Part shown: positions 22,623-29,011 of the stretch, in pieces
Layout of the letters: the number at the start of each line of letters is the position of its first letter
How positions within the stretch are numbered: the stretch's first letter is position 1
Assembly (NCBI GenBank): GCA_016199265.1
Contig: JACQGX010000277.1
Location: forward strand, 1 to 37,463
Length of the DNA stretch: 37,463 nucleotides
Reading direction: 5' to 3'
From: Chloroflexota bacterium
GTDB taxonomy: Bacteria > Chloroflexota > UBA11872 > UBA12225
Translations under genes and position numbers: made by a program
The notes under the pieces: generated by a model
Database searches by the model: none
Seen by the model: only the letters and a program-made list of their open reading frames with translations
Told to the model about the DNA's origin: nothing

Positions 22623-23810
22623 TCCCACCCGCGTCGCGCGCGCCCATTCGACGACGAAGGCGGTGTCGTCGCGCGCCTCTTCGGCGCCGGCGAGTGGCTC
22701 GACGCCCTGCGTGATACACGCGTGAAAGTGGATCCACTCGCGCTTGAAGGCTTCCTCGTGGGACGCGGTGACGCGCTGCTCCCAGTGCGCCGGGCCGGGA
22801 TCCTGCCAGCCGGGCTCACCAGATGGCCGGCCGTACGGCGCTGGGTCTGCCGGCGGCGGCTCCATGCCCTGGACGCGGACGATCGTCGGCGCTGATTTGA
22901 GGAACGGTGATGGGAAGGTAATCGTCACGCGCGTATCGCCGCCGAAGCACGCGAGCTCCTGCGTAAACTCGCGGACCTGGCGCACGTCGATCCAGGCGTA
23001 GTTGACGCGCACGCCATTGGGATAGCGAAAGATGGCGCTCCAGCAGCGGCCGCCGTCCCACGCCTCCGAGGCCACGATCTCTTCCGGCCGGCCGAGCAGG
23101 CCATTCAAGCAATAGACGTCGTGAATCGAGGAACCCATCATGCCGCCGAAGACGCGGCGCAGCGCCGCCGGCGCATTGGCGCCGATCGAGACGGCGATCG
23201 CCGCGTCGTGCGCGCGTGCGCCTTCTTCGCGTACCGCTGCCGGTACGTCTCGCCCGCGCTCGACGAGGTGGTGGGCGGTGTAGAGGTCGTTGCTGGGGTG
23301 AATGTGGCGCGCGTCGACGAAACGGAGCTCGCCGCGCTCGGCGAGCGGACGTACCAGCCGCTGGCCGTACTGGTAGCCGGGGTCGAACCGCTTCATGTAG
23401 GCGAGCAGCGTGACCGCACCCGAGCGTGGGCGTGCCTCGCGGGCGGCCTCGACGAGCGCCTCGGCTTCGTCGAGGCGATAGCACAGCGGCTTCTCGATCA
23501 GCACGTGCTTGCCGGCCTCGAGCGCGGCGATCGCCGGCGGCACGTGCGACCCGCTGGGGCAGACAAGCACGGCGTCGACGAGGTCGCTCGCGCAGAGCTC
23601 GTGATAGTCGGCAAAGCGCGCGTGCGGGGGCACGCCGTAGCGCTCGCCGGCCGCTTCGAGTGTGGTGGGCGAGACGTCGCACAACGCGCCGATAGCGAAG
23701 CGATCGTCGAGCTCCTTGAGATACGGCAAGTGCATGATCTGGGCGATGCTGCCGCTGCCGATAACACCGACGCGCACGCGCCCGTCCGGGCGGCTGGTAC
23801 TGCTGGCCAT
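22620..23810 (-). CDS. Gfo/Idh/MocA-family NAD(P)-dependent oxidoreductase
   Basis: A 396-aa sugar/cyclitol dehydrogenase-like protein. The N-terminal Rossmann fold has GVIGSGSIAQIMHLPYL, AVLVCPSGSHVPPAIAALEA and the conserved GKHVLIEKPLCYRLDEAEAL. The C-terminal alpha/beta domain follows (VDARHIHPSNDLYTAHHLVE, MGSSIHDVYCLNGLLG). The start at 23810 is supported by a strong Shine-Dalgarno (GGAGGAGG) 5 nt upstream. The probable partner gene is the cupin downstream. Substrate unknown. Immediately upstream lies the remnant of a P-type ATPase. Confidence 0.92.
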   Translation of the reverse strand: MASSTSRPDGRVRVGVIGSGSIAQIMHLPYLKELDDRFAIGALCDVSPTTLEAAGERYGVPPHARFADYHELCASDLVDAVLVCPSGSHVPPAIAALEAGKHVLIEKPLCYRLDEAEALVEAAREARPRSGAVTLLAYMKRFDPGYQYGQRLVRPLAERGELRFVDARHIHPSNDLYTAHHLVERGRDVPAAVREEGARAHDAAIAVSIGANAPAALRRVFGGMMGSSIHDVYCLNGLLGRPEEIVASEAWDGGRCWSAIFRYPNGVRVNYAWIDVRQVREFTQELACFGGDTRVTITFPSPFLKSAPTIVRVQGMEPPPADPAPYGRPSGEPGWQDPGPAHWEQRVTASHEEAFKREWIHFHACITQGVEPLAGAEEARDDTAFVVEWARATRVG

Positions 23811-23832
23811 GCTTCCTCCTCCGCCCGAGATT

Positions 23833-24088
23833 GTAGACGCCGAACGGCTTCAGCGTCGCCGCTGGAGCACACGGCATCGGCCAGCGCGATGGCACCGGCG
23901 AGCCGGCTGCCGCGGGCGACGTAGTTGACCGTCTTGCCCTCGCCCACCAGTCGCTCCGCCTCGCCCACCAGTGGCCCGGCATCGACCTGCCGCTCTTCCG
24001 TCTACCGGTGGTTGCCGACCAGCACTTCGTCCCCGTCGACACGCGCGCTCGTGCCCCGACCGGTGAAATAGCGGAAGTCGCTCGGCGC
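23833..24088 (-). pseudogene. Remnant of a heavy-metal P-type ATPase (CopA/ZntA class)
   Basis: In one minus-strand frame the sequence encodes FRYFTGRGTSARVDGDEVLV, GNHR, a TAG stop (24002-24004), then GPLVGEAERLVGEGKTVNYV and ARGSRLAGAIALADAV. This corresponds to the nucleotide-binding domain of metal P1B-type ATPases (GRGVxAxVDGxxVLVG ... EGKTVxYVAxxGxLAGxIALAD) up to just before the second half of the P domain. Both flanks are missing, including the phosphorylation-site DKTGT region, the TGDN motif and all membrane segments. It is a fragment of about 85 codons with a nonsense codon and is not functional. Confidence 0.75.
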
Positions 24089-24452
24089 CCTCGCGGCGCA
24101 CCCGCGAAGTTCCCTGCCGCACGGGGGACGGGCCACCTGGTTCCGGATAACGCCGAGCCAGGCAGGGCGGCGAGCGCGACGGCGGCGGTGCCCACCCATC
24201 TGGCGTGCGGCCCCGGCGTTGGCGGGCAGGGACCCGCCGGCGCGTGCGGCAGGGCCGGGTCGGGGTGGGCCGGCGGGGTTCGTTTTGCACTTATACGGTG
24301 CTTTTTTCGCAATTGGCAATAAGGACGGTGGGGGCGCGTGCCGGCCGTGGCCCGAGGACGGCGGCGGGTGGGGACAGGAGGGGCAACGGACGCGGCGGGG
24401 TGGTCCATCAGTCGGGGTCTCCGGGGGCGGTACCGCAGGCGGTGCAGACGCC
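24089..24452 (-). other. Non-coding or remnant stretch between the ATPase fragment and the sortase gene
   Basis: The frame of the ATPase fragment stays open back to an ATG at 24454 and reads CPSC and later PYKCK, but the rest is Pro/Arg-rich and shows no family pattern. I regard it as a possible remnant rather than a gene. A near-consensus promoter (24453-24480) points into it. Confidence 0.4.
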
Positions 24453-24480
24453 ATTGTAGAACATTACTTCCAAAAGTCAA
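24453..24480 (-). promoter_or_regulatory. Sigma70-type promoter pointing at the ATPase remnant
   Basis: On the minus strand TTGACT (24480-24475) and TACAAT (24458-24453) are separated by 16 nt of AT-rich sequence, near consensus and conspicuous in a GC-rich region. The downstream gene is now only a remnant, so this may be the orphaned promoter of a lost metal-efflux gene. Confidence 0.55.
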
Positions 24481-24591
24481 GGCCCGGTTGGACGCCGGGT
24501 GCAGGCAATAGCTCCGGCGGCGGCGCCTCGTCAGCGGCCTCTGGCTTGGCGCGAGCGCGTCTACCGCGATCGGCCTTCCAGGGGCCGAACG

Positions 24592-25428
24592 TTACCTGGA
24601 GGCTGCCTCGACCACCGGGTGGGCGACGACGACCTGCCGGTGGGAGTAGTCGCGCGTGCCGAAGTTCCAGGTGCCGGCGCAGGTGAACAGGGTCAGCCGC
24701 GTGTCGCCGGTCGGCGCCATGATCGCGACGGCGGTGTTGGGGACGACGCGCGTCTCGACGACGAGGTACCGCGTAAGGTGGGAGACCGGCGTCCCGTCCG
24801 GCCCAGGTACCGCGGCGTCCACTTCGATCAGGTCGCCGGCCCGCACGTCCTTGAGCCGCGCAAAGACCCGCGGCAGGCCCCACGGATCATTCAAGTGCCC
24901 GACGAGGACGGTGTTGCCGGGCGCGCCCGGCAAGGCGGTGTGCCGGTACCAGCCGACCTCCTCGTTCGGCAGCTCCCACTCGCCCGTGTCGGCGATGCCG
25001 AGCTCGATGGCCGGCGCGTCCACGCCGATCTTCGGGATGCGGAGCCGCCGCGGCGGCCCGAGCGGCAACGCGGGAGCCGGTGCCGGTTCCGGCGCCACCG
25101 CCGGCTCGGGTACGGCCGCGGCCGCGGCCGCCGATGCCGTGTCGGCCATCGGCGGCGCCGTGTCGGCCATCGGCGGCGCCGTGTCGGCCATCGGCGGCGC
25201 CGTGTCGGCCATCGGCGGCGCCGTGTCGGCCATCGGCGGCGCCGGCGGCGCCTCGCGGAGGCGAGCGGCGGGCGGTGCGGCCGGCTGCCACGGGGCGCGG
25301 ACGCCGGGCTGGCGGTACGTGGCCGTCTGGTAGGCCCCCAGCGCCATCACGCCAACCGAGCCACCAAGGCCCACTACCCCCGCCGCCAGCAGCACCCAGG
25401 AGAGTGCCCCCAAAACGCGCTCACGCAC
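24592..25428 (-). CDS. Sortase (class D/E/F-like) with tandem-repeat linker
   Basis: A 278-aa membrane-anchored transpeptidase-like protein. Residues 5-32 form an N-terminal transmembrane segment (VLLAAGVVGLGGSVGVMALG). Residues 40-125 are a Pro/Ala-rich linker containing five identical PPMADTA units. The catalytic sortase domain follows (RRLRIPKIGVDAPAIELGI, GNTVLVGHLND with catalytic His178, TRLTLFTCAG with catalytic Cys250, and Arg259 or Arg264 in the RDYSHRQVVV stretch). The triad appears complete. It is oriented outside the membrane by topology. No LPXTG-like substrate was recognised nearby. The adjacent divergent gene encodes a secreted coiled-coil protein without a sorting motif. Confidence 0.88.
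   Translation of the reverse strand: MRERVLGALSWVLLAAGVVGLGGSVGVMALGAYQTATYRQPGVRAPWQPAAPPAARLREAPPAPPMADTAPPMADTAPPMADTAPPMADTAPPMADTASAAAAAAVPEPAVAPEPAPAPALPLGPPRRLRIPKIGVDAPAIELGIADTGEWELPNEEVGWYRHTALPGAPGNTVLVGHLNDPWGLPRVFARLKDVRAGDLIEVDAAVPGPDGTPVSHLTRYLVVETRVVPNTAVAIMAPTGDTRLTLFTCAGTWNFGTRDYSHRQVVVAHPVVEAASR
25138..25242. repeat. Five perfect 21-bp tandem repeats in the sortase gene
   Basis: The 21-nt unit starts cgtgtcggccatcgg and ends cggcgc. It is repeated five times without a mismatch (25138, 25159, 25180, 25201, 25222) and encodes the PPMADTA heptad of the linker. Perfect identity implies recent expansion and probable copy-number variation. Confidence 0.95.
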
Positions 25429-25696
25429 CGCCGGTCCCCTCCGTTTGCCGATCTTGTCCTGCTTACGGCTCCACGCCCGGCGGCAGATCGCTCGTTAGCG
25501 CGTGCCGTAGACCCACTTGGCGCGCCAAGGCACGAACTTGCTGGCGAAGCGATCGACACGCTCGCCGCCCGACGACGCGGGTTGCCCGGCAGCAGGCGAG
25601 CCTGATCACGGTATTGGAGCGTAATCGAGTGTTGCCCGTCGACGGGGGCCGCGGGCACGATTCGCCCCGCGTGCGGGATACTCTGAGATCGATCCA
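25429..25696. other. Divergent intergenic region, 268 nt
   Basis: This separates the divergent sortase and coiled-coil genes. No convincing ORF on either strand, no clear promoter hexamers, and one short palindrome (ttggcgcgccaa, about 25516-25527). Regulatory sites for both genes are expected here but could not be assigned. Confidence 0.4.
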
Positions 25697-26134
25697 ATGA
25701 TGATGCCGACGATTGCGCAGCGGCGCCGCCTCGTCCTCGTTCCCGTTCTGGTCCTCCTGACCGCGACCTGCGCGCCCGCGGCGGCGAAGTCCGGCGGGAT
25801 CGGTACGGCAGAGCAGCGGCTTCTCCCCGGGATTATCCATCGCCAGGAGGCACGGGTCCGCGACGCCGCCAAGGCCGTCGCCGCCGCTGAGGACAAAGCG
25901 GCCGCGCTGCGCCTGCGCCAGCGAATCTTGACGCAGTATGGGCGGCCGGACCTTGCCGGGGCCCTCGACGCCCAGGCGGCGGCCACGGAGGCGGAGCTAC
26001 ACGGCCTTCGGCAACGCCTGGCCGACGAAGAGGCCGCGCTGGCCGCCTACCGCGACTACGCCGCGCGTGCTGGGGTCCACATCGGTCCACCATCTAGAGA
26101 TGGGGAAGAACGTCGCGCTGCCAGAGCGCCGTGA
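25697..26134 (+). CDS. Secreted coiled-coil protein, unknown function
   Basis: A 145-aa protein with a signal peptide (RRRLVLVPVLVLLTATCAPA). The Cys at about residue 26 is a weak lipobox because the preceding residue is Thr. Residues about 40-125 are Ala/Arg/Glu/Gln-rich and helical with heptad character (RQEARVRDAAKAVAAAEDKA, AAATEAELHGLRQRLADEEA). Probably exported, with a periplasmic or envelope location inferred. Start: the first ATG of a tandem pair; homologues were not recognised. It is divergent from the sortase gene. Confidence 0.6.
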   Translation: MMMPTIAQRRRLVLVPVLVLLTATCAPAAAKSGGIGTAEQRLLPGIIHRQEARVRDAAKAVAAAEDKAAALRLRQRILTQYGRPDLAGALDAQAAATEAELHGLRQRLADEEAALAAYRDYAARAGVHIGPPSRDGEERRAARAP

Positions 26135-26282
26135 CCCCGAGCACACAATTGGCGGCAGGTGAGCTCATCGCCTTCGTCCGTTGGAGGCACGCCCCAGCTT
26201 CCCGCGCGGCCTGGCCAACGTCGCTTGCCGCCCGGACAGGTCGTCGTGCGACGTCTAAGGGGTGAGACGCCGGTCAAAACGG

Positions 26283-26307
26283 ACACCGGCGGCTCGGCCG
26301 CCGGTGT
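26283..26307 (-). terminator. Hairpin downstream of the peptide-hesB operon
   Basis: Perfect 11-nt arms acaccggcggc / gccgccggtgt around a tcg loop, about 75 nt after the hesB-like stop. There is no T-tract. A second GC-rich hairpin (agccccc / gggggct, 26342-26360) lies closer to the stop codon. The rest of 26135-26382 has no gene. Confidence 0.5.
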
Positions 26308-26382
26308 AAACAGCGTGGGTAGTACCACGCCGCTGCTCTTGAGCCCCCGCACGGGGGGCTACTCGCCCTCGCGTCAGCCGGG

Positions 26383-26670
26383 TCAGGTGCAGCCGGCCGC
26401 CTCCGGCACGGCCAGCGCCAGGTCGCCGTCCTCGACCGCTAACTCGGCGTCATCCAACGCGTCCGCGGCCTGCCGGTCGAGGAAGAGGCGCACGCCACCG
26501 GTCTCCAGCACTACATCACCGCGCTCCGGTGACTCGGTTGCCTGCAGCTCGAACGCGGAGCCGCCATCCTCCTCGCCGGCCGCGGTAATGCGGACGCCCC
26601 CGCCGGGCGCGCCTTCGTTCGTGAGGAGGCGCCGAATCAGCGCCTGCGCCTCCTCAGAGACACGGATCAT
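26383..26670 (-). CDS. HesB/IscA-like protein lacking the cysteine triad
   Basis: A 95-aa member of the HesB/IscA fold, the family of A-type Fe-S carriers (VSEEAQALIRRLLTNEG, GVRITAAGEEDGGSAFELQA, GVRLFLDRQAADALDDAELA). The three Fe-S-binding cysteines of IscA (one central, CxC near the C-terminus) are absent. Only one Cys (residue 94, GCT-stop) remains, so a classical Fe-S carrier role is doubtful, as in other Cys-poor HesB-like proteins of Chloroflexota and Actinobacteria. Its ATG directly follows the TAG of the 30-aa Cys-rich peptide, so the two are co-translated from a MerR-type promoter. The stop is TGA, followed three codons later by a second in-frame TGA. Confidence 0.75.
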   Translation of the reverse strand: MIRVSEEAQALIRRLLTNEGAPGGGVRITAAGEEDGGSAFELQATESPERGDVVLETGGVRLFLDRQAADALDDAELAVEDGDLALAVPEAAGCT

Positions 26671-26763
26671 CTACTTCGTGCTCCCGGACCCGCCGCAGCC
26701 ACACGGGCAGAAGCAGGGGCCACTCGCGGGCTTCTTCACCACCTTGAGCACCTTCTTGGCCAT
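26671..26763 (-). CDS. 30-aa CxCxCxC peptide (candidate metal-binding)
   Basis: A small ORF. The Lys-rich start MAKKVLKVVKKPASG is followed by PCFCPCGCGGSGSTK, placing cysteines at 17, 19, 21 and 23 in an unbroken alternating pattern. A strong Shine-Dalgarno (AGGAGGG) lies 8 nt before ATG 26763. The stop TAG abuts the ATG of the HesB-like gene. The operon is driven by a promoter with metal-responsive MerR geometry ending within the merR stop codon. Metallothionein-like or metallochaperone-like binding of a soft metal is a reasonable inference. An alternative is a SEC-C/leader-like peptide. No homologue is known to me. It is too short for default gene finders and may be unannotated in relatives. 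Confidence 0.75.
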   Translation of the reverse strand: MAKKVLKVVKKPASGPCFCPCGCGGSGSTK

Positions 26764-26796
26764 GCTGTGTTCCCTCCTGTCGTCGCCTACTTGCGA

Positions 26797-26816
26797 CACG
26801 GGCGACACCGCCCGTG
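26797..26816 (-). promoter_or_regulatory. 5'-UTR hairpin before the Cys-rich peptide
   Basis: Perfect 8-nt arms cacgggcg / cgcccgtg with a 4-nt loop, lying in the ~60-nt leader between the MerR-type promoter and the peptide ribosome site. It could affect message stability or translation. Confidence 0.5.
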
Positions 26817-26829
26817 CCATCCATCGTCA

Positions 26830-26861
26830 ACGATACACCCTCCCCTTAAGGGCAGAGTCAA
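26830..26861 (-). promoter_or_regulatory. MerR-type promoter/operator of the peptide-hesB operon
   Basis: Minus strand: -35 TTGACT (26861-26856), a 20-nt spacer, then -10 TATCGT (26835-26830). The spacer holds a 22-bp dyad at 26837-26858 starting ACTCTGCCC, centred on TTAA and ending GGGGAGGGT (9 of 11 pairs match). Overlong spacing over a centred dyad is the hallmark of MerR-family activated promoters. The layout closely resembles E. coli zntA, as I recall it. The -35 overlaps the merR stop codon. Confidence 0.8.
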
Positions 26862-27364
26862 GCACGTGTCTTGGGTGACGCCGCCGGGGACGTTGCCGAG
26901 ACCTCGTCGGCGCTGACGGGGAGGCAGGCGCAGCTCACGTCGAAGCCGTGGCAGGCGCAGGGCGGCGCACCTTGGGCGATCACCGTCAGGCGCCGCCGCT
27001 TCTGGAGAGAGTCGCGCAGCGCCACTAGCTCCGCGATCTGCCGCTCGCACTCATCGAGCTTCTCGTCGAGCAGGTCGGCCACCTGCGCCCGCAACGATAT
27101 CGACTCCCCCGCCTTGGCCGTGTCGAACAGCCGCTTGATCTCCGCCAGCGAGAGGCCGAGCACCTTGGCGCGGCGGATGAACTGGAGCTGCCCGATGGCG
27201 ATCGGGGAGTAGACGCGGTACCCGTTCGGCGCCCGCCGTGGCGGGTCGAGCAGGCCGAGCGCCTCGTAGTAACGGATCGCCTTCACCGTCGTTCCCACGC
27301 GCTCCGCCAACTGACCAATGCGCAGTCCCGACGGCGACTCTATGACTGGCCCGGTGACTACCAT
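26858..27364 (-). CDS. MerR-family metal-type regulator with CxC-x6-CxC C-terminus
   Basis: A 168-aa MerR regulator. The winged-helix domain comes first (GLRIGQLAERVGTTVKAIRY, YEALGLLDPPRRAPNGYRVY, RAKVLGLSLAEIKRLF). A dimerisation helix follows (LDEKLDECERQIAELVALRD), then a C-terminal loop CACHGFDVSCAC with four Cys and one His, in the place where CueR/ZntR/MerR bind metal. The ATG at 27364 is chosen because the frame upstream runs through the promoter and GAGGA precedes this ATG. The gene lies directly upstream of the Cys-rich peptide-hesB operon and both carry similar operators, so it likely activates itself and that operon. By my alignment the Cys that opens the dimerisation helix in Hg/Zn sensors is not conserved, so the metal cannot be named. 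Confidence 0.88.
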   Translation of the reverse strand: MVVTGPVIESPSGLRIGQLAERVGTTVKAIRYYEALGLLDPPRRAPNGYRVYSPIAIGQLQFIRRAKVLGLSLAEIKRLFDTAKAGESISLRAQVADLLDEKLDECERQIAELVALRDSLQKRRRLTVIAQGAPPCACHGFDVSCACLPVSADEVSATSPAASPKTRA

Positions 27365-27374
27365 AGCGTCCTCG

Positions 27375-27788
27375 TTATACGTAAAGAGCATAGACCCTCC
27401 TCTGAGCAGGAGGGTCAAGCTCGCCGCATGGGTCGGATCGCAACACGTGCGGGCGGAACAGGCCGAGCGTGAACAGCCCCATGGCGATCATTACGGCGCC
27501 GGCGGCCTGGTTCACCAGGCGCCGCGCCGGGCCGACTAGCCCACCGAGCAACGCGGCCACGATCCCCAGCAGGACGAAGACGGCGACAAAGCCCATCACG
27601 AACAGGAGCGAGGTGCGCAGCGCCCGCAGCGTGTGCGCCCGCTCGCCGGCGGCGAAGCGATCGCCGGAGACACCGGTGACGAGTGAGACGTACCCCGGCA
27701 CCAGCGGCGCCGTACAGGGGGAGAAAAAGGACAGGACGCCTGCGCCAAAGACGACCGCCCAGCCCACCGAGGGAACCAGCTCGTTCAC
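27375..27788 (-). pseudogene. ccdA: Truncated CcdA/DsbD-type membrane thiol transporter
   Basis: Residues 1-~114 match the first half of CcdA, which passes reducing equivalents across the membrane to TlpA/ResA-like proteins: GWAVVFGAGVLSFFSPCTAP (Cys25), LVPGYVSLVTG, RTSLLFVMGFVAVFVLLG, GAVMIAMGLFTLGLFR. The similarity stops near 27440, and the frame then runs through the merR promoter to a stop at 27375. The second half, with the other redox Cys and three further transmembrane helices, is gone, so electron transfer is not expected. A breakpoint between ccdA and the merR module is the simplest reading. It follows tlpA after 69 nt on the same strand, its usual partner. Confidence 0.78.
27387..27418 (-). 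promoter_or_regulatory. MerR-type autoregulated promoter/operator
   Basis: Minus strand: -35 TTGACC (27418-27413), 20-nt spacer, -10 TATGCT (27392-27387). The spacer contains a perfect dyad: gaccctcct, six bases, aggagggtc (27416-27393). The spacing is identical to the promoter at 26830-26861, and both share ACYCT at the left and GAGGGT at the right end of a 22-bp operator. Confidence 0.82.
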
Positions 27789-27857
27789 AGGCGTCCCCCA
27801 GCCTCACGGCTCGTCAAGTTCGTTGGCACGACACGCTGCACATCAATCATGTATCAA

Positions 27858-28499
27858 TCATGTGCCTTTTGGTGCCCCGGTCGCGCCGGTCGCCACCAGC
27901 TCGTCCAGGAACGCCCGCAGCGCCGCCTCCGTAAATGGCCCGATCCACTTCCGCGTGATGCTGCCCTCGCGATCGATGAAGTACGTCTCGGGGATGCCGC
28001 TCAAGCCGTAGTCGATCGAGATCGCACCGCGCGGGTCGGGGCCGTTCGGGTACGTGACGCCGAACTCGTTGAGGAACGTGCGCGCGTCCCGGTCGCTGTC
28101 CCACACGTCCACGCCGACGAAGACCACTCCCTGCTCCCGGTACTCGCGCCACATCTGCTCCAGGAGCGGCGCCTCCTGCCGGCAGGGCGGGCACCACGAC
28201 GCCCAGAAGTTCACCATAACCGGCTTGCACCGCAAATCGCTCAGCCGAAGCGACTCGCCGGCGAACAGTTGCAGGGTGAAGTCGGGCGCCTGGCGCAGCG
28301 CCGTCTTGACGAACTGCCCGCTGGTGAAGATGCCGAGCCCGCCGCCCGTCCGCGGGGCGACAAGGCCGGCGTTGGCCGCTAGCTTGAAGCCCAGCAAACC
28401 GAGCAGCGCGAACACGCCCACTGCTGCCAGCGCCACGATGCCCGCCGCCAGCCGGCTGCCGTGAGACGCGCGCGTTTCCGCCCGGCCCGCGCCCGTCAT
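27858..28499 (-). CDS. TlpA/ResA/CcmG-like membrane-anchored thioredoxin
   Basis: A 213-aa extracytoplasmic thiol-disulfide oxidoreductase. The N-terminal transmembrane anchor is at residues ~17-45 (LAAGIVALAAVGVFALLGLL). The thioredoxin-like domain has APDFTLQLFAGESLRLSDL, the active site ASWCPPCRQEAPLL (Cys103, Cys106) and the cis-Pro region GIPETYFIDREGSI. Such proteins reduce apocytochrome c or other envelope thiols. The adjacent cytochrome c and ccdA remnant fit that role. The start overlaps the upstream gene by 4 nt, giving translational coupling. Its normal electron donor CcdA is truncated here, so reductant must come from elsewhere if it works. Confidence 0.92.
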   Translation of the reverse strand: MTGAGRAETRASHGSRLAAGIVALAAVGVFALLGLLGFKLAANAGLVAPRTGGGLGIFTSGQFVKTALRQAPDFTLQLFAGESLRLSDLRCKPVMVNFWASWCPPCRQEAPLLEQMWREYREQGVVFVGVDVWDSDRDARTFLNEFGVTYPNGPDPRGAISIDYGLSGIPETYFIDREGSITRKWIGPFTEAALRAFLDELVATGATGAPKGT

Positions 28500-29011
28500 G
28501 ACGACTGGTGTGCCTTTACCGTGACGGCGCCGTCCGGTATCTCGCCGGCCGCGGACAGCCGGCTGATCTGTTCGGCGATCGCCGCTTGCTGGGCTTCAAG
28601 TGCCGGCGCCGGGTCCGCGCGCCGGAGGTGCCACCACAGACGCCAGATACTGAGCAGCCCGCTCGTGCTGTCGTACTCCGCCTGGTTTCCTTGGGCCACC
28701 GAAACTGCGGTATGACGGCACCACTCGTGCTGCTCGTGCTGCGGATGCCAATGCGCCTCGTACGCCTCGTACGCCTGAGGCGCCCGACCCCACGCCCTCC
28801 GTCGACGCATCGGGTCTGCCGTCAGCACGGCTTCGGCCGGCGCAAGCCAGCGGCGCCGCGGTCCGAAGCCAAGCGCAATCAGCACGAGCAAGATGGCAGC
28901 GAGCGCGGCACAGGCGATGCCAACCGATCCCGGACCTTGCGCCGTGAGCAGGCGGCAGACCTGTCCGAGCTGGTCTCCCGACCCGCTCCAGTATCTCATC
29001 ACCTCGTCCAT
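28496..29011 (-). CDS. Hypothetical single-pass membrane protein
   Basis: A 171-aa protein of no recognised family. One transmembrane helix at about residues 31-50 (GIACAALAAILLVLIALGFG) is followed by basic residues (PRRRW), then a His/Glu-rich patch (HWHPQHEQHEWCRH, about residues 87-100) that could bind metal, and a helical C-terminus (ALEAQQAAIAEQISRLSAAG). It overlaps the M56 peptidase gene by one base and the tlpA gene by four, so it belongs to a tightly coupled operon. The His-rich stretch is the only functional hint. Confidence 0.65.
   Translation of the reverse strand: MDEVMRYWSGSGDQLGQVCRLLTAQGPGSVGIACAALAAILLVLIALGFGPRRRWLAPAEAVLTADPMRRRRAWGRAPQAYEAYEAHWHPQHEQHEWCRHTAVSVAQGNQAEYDSTSGLLSIWRLWWHLRRADPAPALEAQQAAIAEQISRLSAAGEIPDGAVTVKAHQSS

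Noticed and set aside
24002-24454. 150-aa ORF as a real gene with a CPSC motif
   Set aside because: Mostly Pro/Arg low complexity; only its last ~28 codons match a family (P-type ATPase), and it ends at a nonsense codon within that match.
25138-25242. Possible CRISPR array
   Set aside because: Units are contiguous 21-mers with no spacers and lie in frame inside the sortase gene.
27365-27418. Upstream TTG start for the MerR regulator
   Set aside because: It would begin on the -35 hexamer and translate the operator; ATG 27364 has a ribosome site and lies downstream of the -10.
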